This document shows, one piece after another, positions 11,927-23,700 of a DNA stretch of 64,000 bases; within the stretch, counting starts at the first letter, position 1, and every line of letters starts with the position of its first letter. The notes below the pieces were generated by a model. That model was not told where the DNA came from and made no database searches. It worked only from the letters and a program-made list of their open reading frames with translations. The position numbers were made by a program, and so were the translations under genes. The stretch is from Quercus robur (lineage: Eukaryota; Streptophyta; Magnoliopsida; Fagales; Fagaceae), in NCBI RefSeq assembly GCF_932294415.1, contig NC_065541.1:55592290-55656289 (forward strand). The letters are read 5' to 3'.

Positions 11927-13065
11927 TTACAAGATTATGTGGAACAAATCTATTTCAAAATTAAAGGGGTTAACTGACCCAAAAAAGTCATCCATTCCAT
12001 ATTTAAATGAATCCAAGAAGAGACCTAAGGAAAGCCCAGTCTTCCAATAGTTAAACATGGTAATCAGGCTTTTCATCTTGTTCGCTAAAGGAAGAGAAGC
12101 CCTGTACATGAGGGCTCCAATGCCCTCAACAACAACCACCGCCAAGGCAGCAGATAGAATGTCCCAATCACCTGTTTGCCCAATAACAGTAGCAAAGGCA
12201 GTTGCACAGTAAAACCCCACCAAGAAAAAGAAGAATTTCATTGGAAGATCTTTCCGTATCTCCTGAATTTTTGCACTTACCTTGGTGCGAATAGCTTGAA
12301 ATGCCCTTATTAAACGTGTTCTTCCATTGGGGCTATTTGCGGGAGAAGGATCAAATCCGCTGCTATCCACATTGCTCCTAATGGACCAAGTCATCCTTCT
12401 GAACAGTTCAAACAGAAAGCTAAAGTTACGCACAGAGACATTTTAATTAATTTGCAATATCTGTCATGTAGTGAAAAAGAGCTTCTCCCTTGCAGAATCA
12501 TGACCATGCTATCAATTTTAAAAACAAACAGGACCCGAGTGAGAGAGAAGAAGTAGAAAAAAAAATAGATAGTTTTACTGAACTAAGAATTTTTGACATG
12601 GAAATATGGATTTGATATAGCAGTCAGTTGAGAAAACCAAACCAACAAGTATATGAGAAATAACTAGATTCTGAAGCAAACAAAGCAATTGCCTAGTATG
12701 CATACAACATTCCACCAATTTTGAAGTATAATAGCATTATGCTACACTATCTTTCAATGAGCATATTACGTGACATATAAGTACTCCATGAAATATCCCA
12801 CCAAATCCTAGCAGCACAAAATACTAATGCATTAAATTTGAGCATCAATTGCCGTAAAGACTTACTTGAAATTGACTAAAGATAGTCGGGCTACATGAAG
12901 GAAACTGCACTCAGAGCAGAGTTTCTGGCTAAATACATTAGTTTGATGAAAACTTGATGTAATGCACGCAATGTCAACTCTTGACCTAACAATTTGTGTT
13001 GAAGATAATGGAAGCATAGCATTTCTTTGACAGTAAGGCAATGTGAACGTAATTGCCATTAACAT
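11927..13065 (-). CDS. Ycf20-like plastid membrane protein, 230 aa
   Basis: Exon 1 is 13065-12866 and exon 2 is 12419-11927, joined by a GT-AG intron in matching phase. Exon 2 carries the Ycf20 hallmark: LPMKFFFFLVGFYCATAFAT, then a TGDWDILSAA block, a valine-rich membrane segment, and the LITMFNYWKTGLSLGLFLDS block near the end. Two or three membrane spans are likely. The first 60 or so residues from exon 1 are Ser/Thr-rich, with few acids, fitting a plastid transit peptide. Arabidopsis relatives (NPQ6/NPQ7) are known from non-photochemical quenching mutants, so a thylakoid role is likely but inferred. A CAG acceptor just upstream of the ATG suggests a 5' UTR intron. The exon 2 acceptor is inferred by phase. 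Confidence 0.85.
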
Positions 13066-14844
13066 GAAATAACCTGCAAGTAACTGTTTATTAGGTAATA
13101 GAGAAGACACTGAGAAAATCAGTAATATAACTGCAGGCACCTAGAAAACATTGGAGAAGTTGAAAACTTGACATCTATATATGGAATAACTATTCTGATT
13201 TTATTTCAAACTTTTGTTAATTTTCATTAATGTCAAACAAAGTGTTGACACTCATTGCATATGTGCAAAGGATAGTCCTCTATTTATGCAAACACCTATT
13301 ACATAACATGCCAACAATATAATCATAGCAAAGCAAAGAATGGTATTTACAGAAAGAACAATGTTATGCACCCTGATCAGCAACATTAATATAAAAAGCT
13401 TGAGCCCTGATGAATAAATGGCTAACACAAGTTACAACCTTCACTGTAACTCTTTGATACCATATAGTCATTGTGTTACCGCTTTCAAACTCACAGATTT
13501 TATTACAAATACAACTGCCACTCAAAATTCACATTCTTCCTTTCAACAAATTATAACCTCCAATGTGGAGCTCATCTATCTTATAATGGGGTAGGTCTGT
13601 ATTGGGTTTCCTTTTTGTCAAAACAGCAGCGGTATTGTGTTACCACTTTCACACTCACAGATTTTAATTATTAAAAATACAATTGCAACACAAATTCACA
13701 TATTTCCTTTCAACAAATTATTACCTCCAACAAAATTTTTTGAAATCTATATTGTTATTTCTCTGCTAAAACTTCGTCCTTTTGTATGTTACAGGAGATT
13801 GGGAGGCCTTATGCATTCACATATCCCCACCCCACAAAAGAAATTCAAATCACACACACAAGAATACCAATATCAAGGGGTTGGTCTAGTAGTTTCCAAG
13901 TCTCATGTTACACACGCACACACATTATTGTATTCTTTCTCATTCTTTTTACTCTCAAAGTCTCATGGTTCTTCCTTTCTTTAAATTCTAACATAAGTAA
14001 AGTTGAGCTGCTTTTTTCCACTGGTTTCACTGATTTTTTTTTAATCCCCACTTGTAAATTTCTCTAACGGTTTTGAATTCTGGGACATGTTCACATCTAT
14101 TCCTTTCTGGGTTTTGCACAGTAAGCTAGAAAAAATTAACCCATGATAACCATAAACAAAAAAAAAAAATAGAAGCAAAAGTAAATAACCCCAATAAAGA
14201 GACTCATTCAACAAAAAAAAGCTCTTGGGTTTTCTTGAAAATCATTCTGAAAAATGAATTCCACTTAAAGATTGCCAAATGTGGAACTTTCATTGAAAAA
14301 ACATTGGGTATATTACAGCCAATTCGATTTGCAAAAACCAGAATGTAAAAGATAAATAAATAAATCACTTACAATAGAAAAACTCTGCGTATATCGAACT
14401 CTGACTCAGATTTTAACAGTGAAGAGCTTCAGCTTTGCGTTTCTTCTTTCTCTCTGTTTATTTATTTTTGGTTGTTTTTCGTTTTTTCTTATTACTTGGC
14501 TTTCAGAAGCGTTTTGGAGTTGTCATGGTCATGGAGAATAGAAATATTTGTATTATGCGTTTGAACGACATACCGTTTACTTACCTTGTACAGTTATACA
14601 ATATGGGACTTAGGTTTAGGGACAATACATTTTACTTGGGTAGGGTTCCTCAAATGTTGTAGCTTATCTTATCTAACACTAACTAAAATAATAATTAATT
14701 ATAAGAAAATAAAACTAAAATAATAATCAAATAGGAATCATTTTATTTAAATTTAATTGAGAGACTTAAGGTACACTTAAGAATTATACTTAATTTTATT
14801 ATTGACTTTGAAAGCCTGCTTGGGTTCTTATGGGTCTTTGAAAC
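13066..14844. other. 5' flank of the Ycf20-like gene, otherwise empty
   Basis: The presumed leader or promoter of the minus-strand Ycf20-like gene lies here, but I cannot fix the start site. The only structure seen is a direct repeat (next entry). Short ORFs are not convincing. Confidence 0.4.
13471..13730. repeat. Diverged direct repeat, about 93 bp, two copies
   Basis: Copies at 13471-13563 and 13635-13730 share TTGTGTTACC, CTCACAGATTTTA and TTTCCTTTCAACAAATTAT-like text in the same order. They are separated by about 70 bp of unrelated sequence. Confidence 0.75.
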
Positions 14845-15011
14845 AGACAAATTTAATTGTAGCTAGTGACTACAATTCTCACAAAAAAATTTAACATGAT
14901 TATATATTTTGAAAGTTTGACTTTTGAATTGAGTGTTTATTATGTTCTTAACAAGTATGTCAAATTTTGTGTCAATTGGATGTTATTTATTATTTGATCT
15001 ATAAACTTATT

Positions 15012-15788
15012 TGTAGGGGCGGTTTTTGGGGCCCAGGCCCAGCAAGCAGGTGGTTCTGGCCCAAAAGTCCCCAGACAATGAATTTGTAGAGAGTGGATTA
15101 CAGAGCTAGGACTAGACGAAGTGAACGTCAGTTAGATGTACGCCATGCAATACATTGAACGTGAGAATATTCCGCTTACGTTTGATAAGATATCGGTCCG
15201 AGGAGACGTATACGTGCACCTCTTGCTCCGTTTACAGACTAAAGAGTTCTTTAACCTTTCTCTCTCTCTTTCTTCTTAATTCCCCGATCCCCACTTCAAG
15301 GGGATCTCCTTCCCTTATATAGCCTCCTTGAATTGATAAGAACCTTACACTTGTTAGCCATCCGGACCTTCACTTGAGTGCCTGTCCCATCGGACATCTT
15401 CCTTATCCTTCTGTGAGTTGCACTGGCCAATGTAATACTGTTCGCCTGTCTTCTCCACATTAATGCGGCTGAAAAAGTAGTTTTCTTACATTTAATGCGG
15501 CAGTTGTGGTTTCTCCCTGATGCCTTACATTTTCTTATTTCCTACTGTGTGAGGCTCACTCTCCTACCCACGTTCACCTGGATGGGTTCTTCATTGTGGA
15601 GGGGACACACGTTGGGCCCAAGTTCGCGTGTCCAAGGAGGCATTCCTCCTCGAACGTCTTTTGGATCAAACCGGGCTCAACAGGGTTGGGCCGGAAGTCA
15701 CTCGGGCTCCTATTCCCCGTTGGGTCATGGCTGGGCTTTGCGTGGGTCCACAGGCCCATTTGTTGATTTTGGGAATTTCATCCCTACA
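15012..15788 (-). mobile_element. Solo LTR (family A), 777 bp, minus orientation
   Basis: It begins TGTAGGG and ends CCCTACA, with the 5-bp target duplication TTATT at 15007-15011 and 15789-15793. A TATATAAGG box lies on the minus strand near 15315. Parts such as ATTTGTAGAGAGTGG match the LTR at 56228-56981 in the opposite orientation. No internal region or second LTR is present, so it is a solo LTR left by recombination. It is younger than the MITE that hosts it. The superfamily (Gypsy or Copia) cannot be told from the LTR alone. Confidence 0.85.
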
Positions 15789-15905
15789 TTATTTTTTATA
15801 CATATTTTTATAGTACAATAAATTGAAATTTAAGCACTTAATTGATAATATAGTTATTTATTTTTAATTTTTTGAAAATTTTGCAAGTACGATGAATATA
15901 AAGAT

Positions 15906-18349
15906 TGTTAGGGTACTTTTTTTTACACCTAATTTTATTTGAGTACCACCTATTTATACCACTAATAAGTTATTGGGTTTTCCCAAATATTTCATATTTC
16001 ATTATCTAAATTGGGTCATGATATAAAATATCACAAAAAGCCCAAAAACTCATATTTTATCCAATTTTATTATCATTATTTAGCTAAACCCAAAATCGGC
16101 CCTATGAATCTAATACACACATCTTATTCTATTTAAAACCCAAGAATACTTATACTTGACAATATCTGAAAAGCCCATGACTCAAATTCATGGCAAAACA
16201 ATTTTATAAATGGAATTCAAATCCATAATCAAAGCCCATGGTTTGAAACCATGGCGATTTATTTATCCAAAACCCAATTCACATTGGCAATATCAAAGCC
16301 CAATTCTCATTGGCAACATTAAAACCCAATTCTCATTGGCGATATCAAAGCATAATTCTCATTGGCAACATCAAAGCCCAATTCTCATTAACGATATCAA
16401 AACCCAATTTTCATTGGCAACATTAAAAGCCCAATTCTCATTAGCAATATCAAAAGCCCAACTTACGTTGGCACTATTTATTGAAAGCCCAAGGTTATCA
16501 ATACTTGGCAAAATATTATATCATAATTATTTCACCTAGAAGTCCAATAATGAACAATACTTTAGATTCTTAAACCTATTACTATAATATTACAAACTTA
16601 TGGAATCTATGAATTATCTACTCTCAAAACCCATAGCGATCATCTTATAAAAGCCCAAGTAAAGAAAGGGTCATGTGGCCTAACTAAAGGTGCTGAAATG
16701 AAGCAAAATTCTAGCCCAAAAAGGTACCAGCAAGAGGCTTGAAAGTGGGCAACTAGCCCTTGTTCATCCCTAACCAAAGAAACAACTAAAGCCCCCTACA
16801 AGAGGACCAAGCCTTTGAGGATGAACTAGGGCCTGTCCCATCAGTTTTTCAGCCACTCTTTACCTGACGTGAACAGTGCCCAATGGCTGTCATATCAGCT
16901 GAAGTAAAAATGATGAAGGGGCTCCATCATCTTTCTTAAAATTGCACCTCCAACGGAAGAGGAGCTGAAACCAAATTATCCAAACTTCAATAAATTGATA
17001 TTATAAATATTAAAAATGTTCAAGATGTGATTTATATGCCAAGCCTATGAATCCAAAAGGGGAAAAGTTGGGAACATGTGGTTTGGAGGGCATAAAAGGA
17101 TCTCTAGCGAAACCCTTTGAAATTGACTTAAACTTTGACACTTGACTTAGGGTGTTGAATCCTACTTTTTAGGGTCCAAATCTCAGTTGCAGCACTAGGA
17201 TTCTTCCTTAATACTTGCCTTAATCCCATTGGCTGAACACAATCTTAGTAATCTTAGCATTTAATGAAAGATTACTCTAAATAATACCTTGCCCAAAGAA
17301 GCAAAACAACTCCAAAAGCAAATATCTCATTTTTAGGTCAAATCCAGGTTATTAATTCAGCTGACTTACTCCCCTGAATGAAACCTACGTTTTTTTGGAT
17401 GATTGTTCATTAATGCTTCTCTAAACTCCACTATAAAAGTATAAGCACCTCAGCCCACAAAGACAGCTACTCTGTCTGAGACCCCTGGTCTATTTGCCAT
17501 TTTGCTAGTAGTTTAGCTCTCTTTGAGCTCACTACTCATCTCCTTCAGCCCATATTCATCTAACCTCAGACATTCTTTTCTCTCTTTTACACAATTACAA
17601 CTCATAAATGCCTCCTACTACTCACAAACAGCCCATTACTCACAAAAAGCCTTAATCTCAGAGTTAATCTCATCCCACTCACTCAAAATAACCCATATTG
17701 TCTCATTCATGTCTTATGAACACACACTCACCAAAATCTTAGTTTAATACTTGCTGGGATCTCTCTCTCCCTTCATTCCATCTTATTTTTCCTCTTTTAT
17801 TTGTAACAATGAAGCCTTTAATCCTTATTTAGTATTATTATGATGAAGGCCATAATATTTTGGAAACTATCTCTTCCCATGGAACCTTTAATTTTTACTT
17901 TTTATTTTACGGTTGAAAGATATAATGTATATGTATCAATTGAACTTTTCCTCACATTTATGTAATGATGGCTGAAAGTATAATGAATTCTCCTGATCAA
18001 GACATGCAAGGACCCCCAGAAGTTAACATATTTCTAAACTTATTTAATCATTAACCATTGGACTGTTTAAATCTGTTTTTTCTAGACTAAGTGTAATTTT
18101 ACCTTTACCGCTGAAGATCTTATTTCACTTGAACTATCAGACCAGGACTACTAATGTACTAATTAAGTATTGTAACGTGTTTTTCATTGGCCTTTTGTTG
18201 CTGTTTTGTCAAGTGCAACCTTTGTTTCTTGTTTGGATAGGCTTTGTCATCGCATCGAAAGCCTTTGGGTATTATCTCAAGAGCCCATAGTCGAGTTTCG
18301 GCTTGATTTCCCAACGTCTTAGATAGAGGCATCAATTTCCCCTTCAACA
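15906..18349 (+). mobile_element. Long solo LTR (family B), 2444 bp
   Basis: It begins TGTTAGGG and ends CTTCAACA, with the 5-bp duplication AAGAT at 15901-15905 and 18350-18354. It interrupts the same MITE as the LTR at 15012. A probable promoter, CTATAAAAG, lies near 17433, leaving roughly 0.9 kb downstream. No protein-coding domain or repeated end was seen, so a long Gypsy-type solo LTR fits best. A small non-coding LTR-type derivative is possible. Confidence 0.75.
16271..16478. repeat. 26-bp minisatellite, 8 units in 52-bp dimers
   Basis: Eight units of about 26 bp follow the pattern ARCCCAATTCTCATTGGC plus an 8-bp tail. The tail alternates between RATATCAA and AACATYAA types, so the array is really about four 52-bp dimers. 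It lies inside the family B LTR. The 109-aa ORF over it is a by-product of the array. Confidence 0.85.
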
Positions 18350-18460
18350 AAGATAAAATATAATCTAACGGTGAATTTCTCAAAATTAACATCTAATAAA
18401 AATATATTAAATGAAATTGCAGTCATTAACTACAATCAAGATTGCAACTAAAGTTTGTCC

Positions 18461-18935
18461 ATTGAAAATTTGGGCTCCTCGTAAACAATTTCAACATCAG
18501 TAAGTTTTAAACTGTTCCTAATACTTCGTTTGTTTAGCTTAATGATTTGAGTTTGAAGGAGCATCCTAACAAGATGAACTAGCATTATTGGCTAGCAAAT
18601 GTGCTTTTGTTTATTTTTTATTAAAAAAATAAAAAAGCACCCATTGTAAACAATATCCTCTTAGTGTTCGCTTGTCTAGCTTATTTTTTGTTAACTTATT
18701 TTACAATTTAGTTTATTTCTACTACTATTTGTGGGTCTTATTGCATTTTTTTGTACTATTTATAAGTTCTATTATATTATTTCAACTAACATTTACCTTT
18801 ATCTACCATACTTTAAAAAAGAATTTAATTTTAACAAAATAAACAAATCTAAAAAAGACTAATTAATGAAATTACTCTAATAGCCGTAACTCGTAAGATT
18901 GCGTGTAAGAACCATGAAGCCACGGTTAGGTGAGT

Positions 18936-18972
<37 letters not shown>

Positions 18973-19929
18973 TATTTTTTTTTATTACGTTTTCCCAAAA
19001 ATAAAGGGGAGATTTTTTACCAAGAAAAAAGAAAAAGAAAAAAAAAGGTTTTACTGCATACTAATATACAATAATTGCTGCATACTTTTTTTTTTTTTTT
19101 TTTTTTTTTTTGAGATACTAAGTAATTGTTGCATATTTGTATATAGCAATTGCTTAATATAGGGTTATGTGACAATAAAAAGAAATTGACAAGTGTTTAA
19201 GGGATCACATTACCCAGGAACGTTGAACACATGCTAATTTTTTTACTGCCATATAACCTTAAATACAACAATTGCGGTATACAAATATGTGGCAAAACTT
19301 TTCAAAAAAAACAATGGGATATACTTATCCACCAGCTACTGTCTAGAAAGAATTTAATGATTAGTAATTATTTGTAAAACCATGCTCTCTTTTTTTTGAT
19401 TGCTTCTGAAACACATAACATGTTTGTAATGGTGGCAAGATGATGTCTCTCTTTGAGTATGGTGTACAAAATTTTCTCATTCCTCATCTCCTTCTTTGTT
19501 TGATATATACGATCTGCTAATGTTTATCTTTTTCGTTTTTTCAAAGGATTATGGCTATATGAGAATCCATAATTTTATGTGAATATTATTCAGCTTGCAC
19601 ACAACTACTACATGGGTGCACCGGTTAATTAAATTAAGATGTAAATAAGATAAAATAAAAATATTCATTTCCTTTTTACACAAACAATAATATTTAAATT
19701 AAATAATAATATATTGCACTGATAATAAACCTGGACATAGTTTCAAAAAAAAAAAAAAAAAAAAAACCTGGACAATAAGATAGATAAAAAAAATTAAAGA
19801 AAAATTATCATAAGTTACGGGACAGAAACACATTGTGTAAGACAATATGTTTTATTACCCAAATTGTAATGGATTATTTGAACTTTTGAAACCATCGCAT
19901 TTTCAAAATTAATAAAATAAATTCTAAAA
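18461..19929. other. Intergenic, AT-rich
   Basis: A (TA)n run lies at about 18938-18968, a T-tract at about 19087-19110 and an A-tract at about 19746-19766. No coding region was recognised. Confidence 0.5.
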
Positions 19930-19938
19930 TTTTAAAAA

Positions 19939-20131
19939 GGGTCATGCTAATGAGTGCATTGAGAGTACTCATTAATAATCCATTTTAGGAAAGTTTTGAT
20001 ATCACTTTTATAGGAAATGAAAAAAACTGTCAAAATATTAATTACTTTTTTTTTTTTTTTTTTTTTTCTATAAAAGCTTTTTTTAAATAAATTATTAATC
20101 AGTACTCTAAGTGCACTCGTTAACATTTTCC
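19939..20131. mobile_element. Mutator-like MITE, 193 bp
   Basis: The inverted terminal repeats are about 55 bp, imperfect, and include GAGTGCATTGAGAGTACT on the left and, on the other strand, GAGTGCACTTAGAGTACT on the right. The 9-bp target duplication TTTTAAAAA is exact at 19930-19938 and 20132-20140, the size typical of Mutator-like elements. Confidence 0.85.
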
Positions 20132-20140
20132 TTTTAAAAA

Positions 20141-20759
20141 ATATCAAATTAAACTCTATAATTTTAAAAGTAATAATAAAGGATATTTGTTGTATCATTA
20201 AAAACTTATTAAAAAAATCATTAAATATTAAAAACGTGTTGGCTATTTGATTATCAATGGAGCAATTAGTGCTCTTGAGAAAAAAAGCAAAAAAGGCAGA
20301 ATAATTAATACTCCTCAACTGCATTTGTTGACAAAGAGAGCCAAATTTATTCGGTCCCAAAAGATCTAGAATATTATTTATAAAAGAAGAAATATCTAAA
20401 ATACAAATTAAAAAAATTAAAAAAATTAAAGTTTTTTATTTTTATTTTTTTCCTTGGCCAAACTGCTAAAGTGAAAGGACAAAATGAAAAAAAGGGACAA
20501 ACAGTGTTGTCCTTATTCTTTGATTCCTTTACAATAAAAAATAAAAAATCAGACTTGCCCCAACACTTTATCAGATTTATCAGAAACTAGTAAAAAAAAA
20601 AAAATTATATTTTTATTTTATTTTTAAAATTTTTAACTCAGCCAAAAAAAAGAAAAGCAATATGTAGAAAAAGAAAAGCAAAGCCAAGAAGAGTACAGAA
20701 AAAGTGAAAAGCAATTCATTATTACAGTTTTCTGTCTGTTTCTTTTATACTATTGTTTT
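20141..20759. other. Intergenic, upstream of the DUF641 gene
   Basis: AT-rich with many A- and T-runs. It probably holds the promoter of the gene to the right, but no clear TATA box or start site could be chosen. Confidence 0.4.
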
Positions 20760-23700
20760 AGGGTTTACTTTTGTTTTTTTATTTTTGTCTAAAAAACCTT
20801 AACCAGGTTTGCTTTGATTTTACCTTTGTGTCTTTACCCTGGAGCGAGATCTCCGGCGAAATATCCGACTAGGTAAATAAATACTTCACCTTGTCTCCCT
20901 GTTTGTTTTCCTAGAAAATTTCGTTGATTTGTTTGTTTCCTGAAAAAATTTGCGGGAAAAATACTCCAAAGCTAGTATTTTTACTCTTTTTTCCACCATT
21001 GGAGAGTTGGGTCTCTGTTGTTCTCTTTTTTTTTTTCTTTTTTTTGTTAATTGCTGGAGTCTATTTGAAAATTCACGATGAGTTATGGAGTAATTGATGT
21101 TCGTCTACACTAGAATATGAATGTTTATTCTGTGAATGATTATATTTTATATTTTATTTGTTTCTTCTTGTTCTCTGGGTTACATTTTAGGTCAAAGAGT
21201 ATTATGTTTGCTGGACAAATTCTGTTCCCGTTTTGCAATCTTTTCAGGTAGGCAGCTCAGCTCATTCCCTTTTTACATTTATTTTTCTTTTGTATAATCG
21301 GGCTTTTTTATTGGGCTTTTGTATTATTAGTAAGTGATTAAAAAAAAAAGAGAGGATTTTTTCCATTTTGGGTATTTAGTATTTACTTAACATAAGCTGT
21401 TAGTTGTAATTTCCTTCTAAGATTTTATCTTTTACTCACTCATCACAAGGTTCATTTGTATCTGAAAAGTTTTGTGGTTATATCTATGAAAGTTTTACAA
21501 ATTGCTTCAACTCCTTTAACAGCATTCATAACTTGACTTAGTATCACTATGTATTTTACACAATTTTATGGTTTGAAGTTAATCATTTCCCCTTGTTGCC
21601 ACTAAATGGTCATTGGTTTCATTAAATGCAATGGCAAGATTGTAGAGTGTCTGAACTTGTTTCAAGGCATTCTCATATGCAAATTCTATTGTGGATCTGG
21701 CCAAGTTTACTTTGTAGTTTGTAATAGTACAGAAATCAATCTTCTAAGTTCTATACATGTGATTGTGATTGATACCCTTTTTTATGTAGACCAGCTGTCT
21801 CATTGGTCTTGGTTAAACACCTGCATTTGTCGTGCTTTGCGCGGTGTTTAATTTAGCTGCATCATTAGCATCTTGTTCTGATGTGGTCAGTATAAATGCT
21901 AGTTTATTATGAAGTTTACTCTTAGCAGTGTTCAGATGATCCAAATACTTATTAGAAAATTTAATTTGTGGTTCAAAAGGAGTCTATCTTTTTGTAGGTA
22001 ATGTTTGTAATCACAATCTGTTGTGGTATATTATAGCATAAGAGAGGTACTTGCTGAGTAGTGATTTGATTATGAACCTGCTGTGATTTTTGTTTTTTGA
22101 TAATTAAAGAAAACTTTATGCAAATTCATAAAAAGGAGTCACCCAAGTATACAGGAAGTATACAGTAGGGGACCAAAACAGTCAAATACACAAATTACAA
22201 GCATCCATCAAATCATAAACCGAAAAAATAGAATGACTTCCTATGATAGACATCAAATCCAATAGTGTCTTAAAGAAGAAAAGTTTTAAGTCGGCTATAG
22301 TTGTTTTAGAATCTTCAAAACACCGGTTGTTTCTCTCCTGCCAAATGCACCACATCAAACAATGAGGGACAACCATCTAGATAAAACACCATTACAATGG
22401 TGACCAAATTTTCCTTGCCAACATGCTAGGAGCTCAACCAGTCTTTAGCATTGCCCAATATATACCAAACGAGATGAACACCATAGACCACAACTCAAAA
22501 ACAATAGGACAATGTAATAAAAGATGATCTATTGACTCTCTATTACTTTTTCACATATAACACCAATCCATAATCAACATCTTCCTCTTACGTAAATTAT
22601 CAATAGCCAAAATATTTCTCAAAGCCACAGTCCAAATGAACCTGCTGTGATTTAGTTGACAAATTGTGGAGACCATGTACTTAAATCACCGGGAAATTAC
22701 TGGGAACATAAAGAATTTGATTATCTTAGTTGATTCATGCTGCTCAAATGTTGCCTATGAGATTTGATGAAAATTTGGTGGTGTGGTGTCACAAAGAAAA
22801 GAGAGGTGGAGGGGCCATGATGGTTAGAACTTAAGTGATTTGTTGGCCATTCATGGTTACCAAAAACTAAAATGTCTCTTAGGGGGTAGACAACTTATAT
22901 TATTATGTTTTCAATTTATATCTGGAATAAATTACTAAATAGTATGGTTTCAGTAGAGGCATCTACTTCCTTAAACCTGGAGCATGCATGAAAAGTCATG
23001 TGACATCGGTTATTTCTTGTATTTTAGATTTGGTGTTGTTATTCTAGCAATGCCGTCTAAGTAGAGCTTGGCCTTTGCTTGGTACTTGCAACTACATTGG
23101 CTGCGTTGAGAATCAAAGGGTGTTGACAAATACTTGTGCTCAAGTGTCCTGATAACACTGTACGGGGTGAACACATGCCAAAGGGGCCGTGTTAGTTTTG
23201 GTCATTAAGATTTAACTTGGAGTTTGCATGGTTAGAGACCTCTCTTATGGCATAAGGAATATCTTGAATAGGAATCTTGGACTTGCATTGACAGTCTTAC
23301 ATGGTTTTTATTTATTTATTTATTTTTTATGTCAAATGTAAATTATTTTTAATTTTACGAGGCTTGATTCCCTGTCTCGTTGGGTATGCTTTGCTATTAG
23401 AATTGTTCTTGCTGCATCCTCCTTATTTTCCTTATAGCTTTCATTTTTGGGATCCATTACATCCGTATGAGCAATTCAATTCCACTCTTTCCTTTTACAT
23501 GAGATTTATGTCTTGGAAGATGGGTGCTAAATGTCCTTTGGAAGAAGTTGAAGTGATAATAAGAGATAATATAAATTATGCACTTTGAAATCTGTAGTCT
23601 TAGATTTACTTACTCCAAAAAAGGAGAAAAAAGAAAAAGAAAAAAGAGGAGAAATCTGTTAGATTTCACCTTGAGATTCCAAAACCTTGGTCAGTGGTTC

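Larger units (their letters stand above)
14845..18460 (+). mobile_element. Mutator-like MITE split by two solo LTRs
   Basis: The pieces 14845-15011, 15794-15905 and 18355-18460 line up in order with the intact MITE at 44473-44870. Shared blocks include AGTCAAACTTTGTGT-like text in the first, TTTTAATTTTTT plus a GCAAGTACGATGAATAT-like stretch in the second, and TATAATCTAACGGTG then AACTAAAGTTTGTCC in the third. The element's own length adds up to about 385 bp against 398 bp for the intact copy. The left terminal repeat has lost some bases. Any 9-bp target duplication is no longer clear. Confidence 0.85.

Noticed and set aside
16210-16539. Apparent 109-aa repeat protein
   Set aside because: It arises from the 26-bp minisatellite inside an LTR. 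The frame cycles with each unit, so no protein function is implied.
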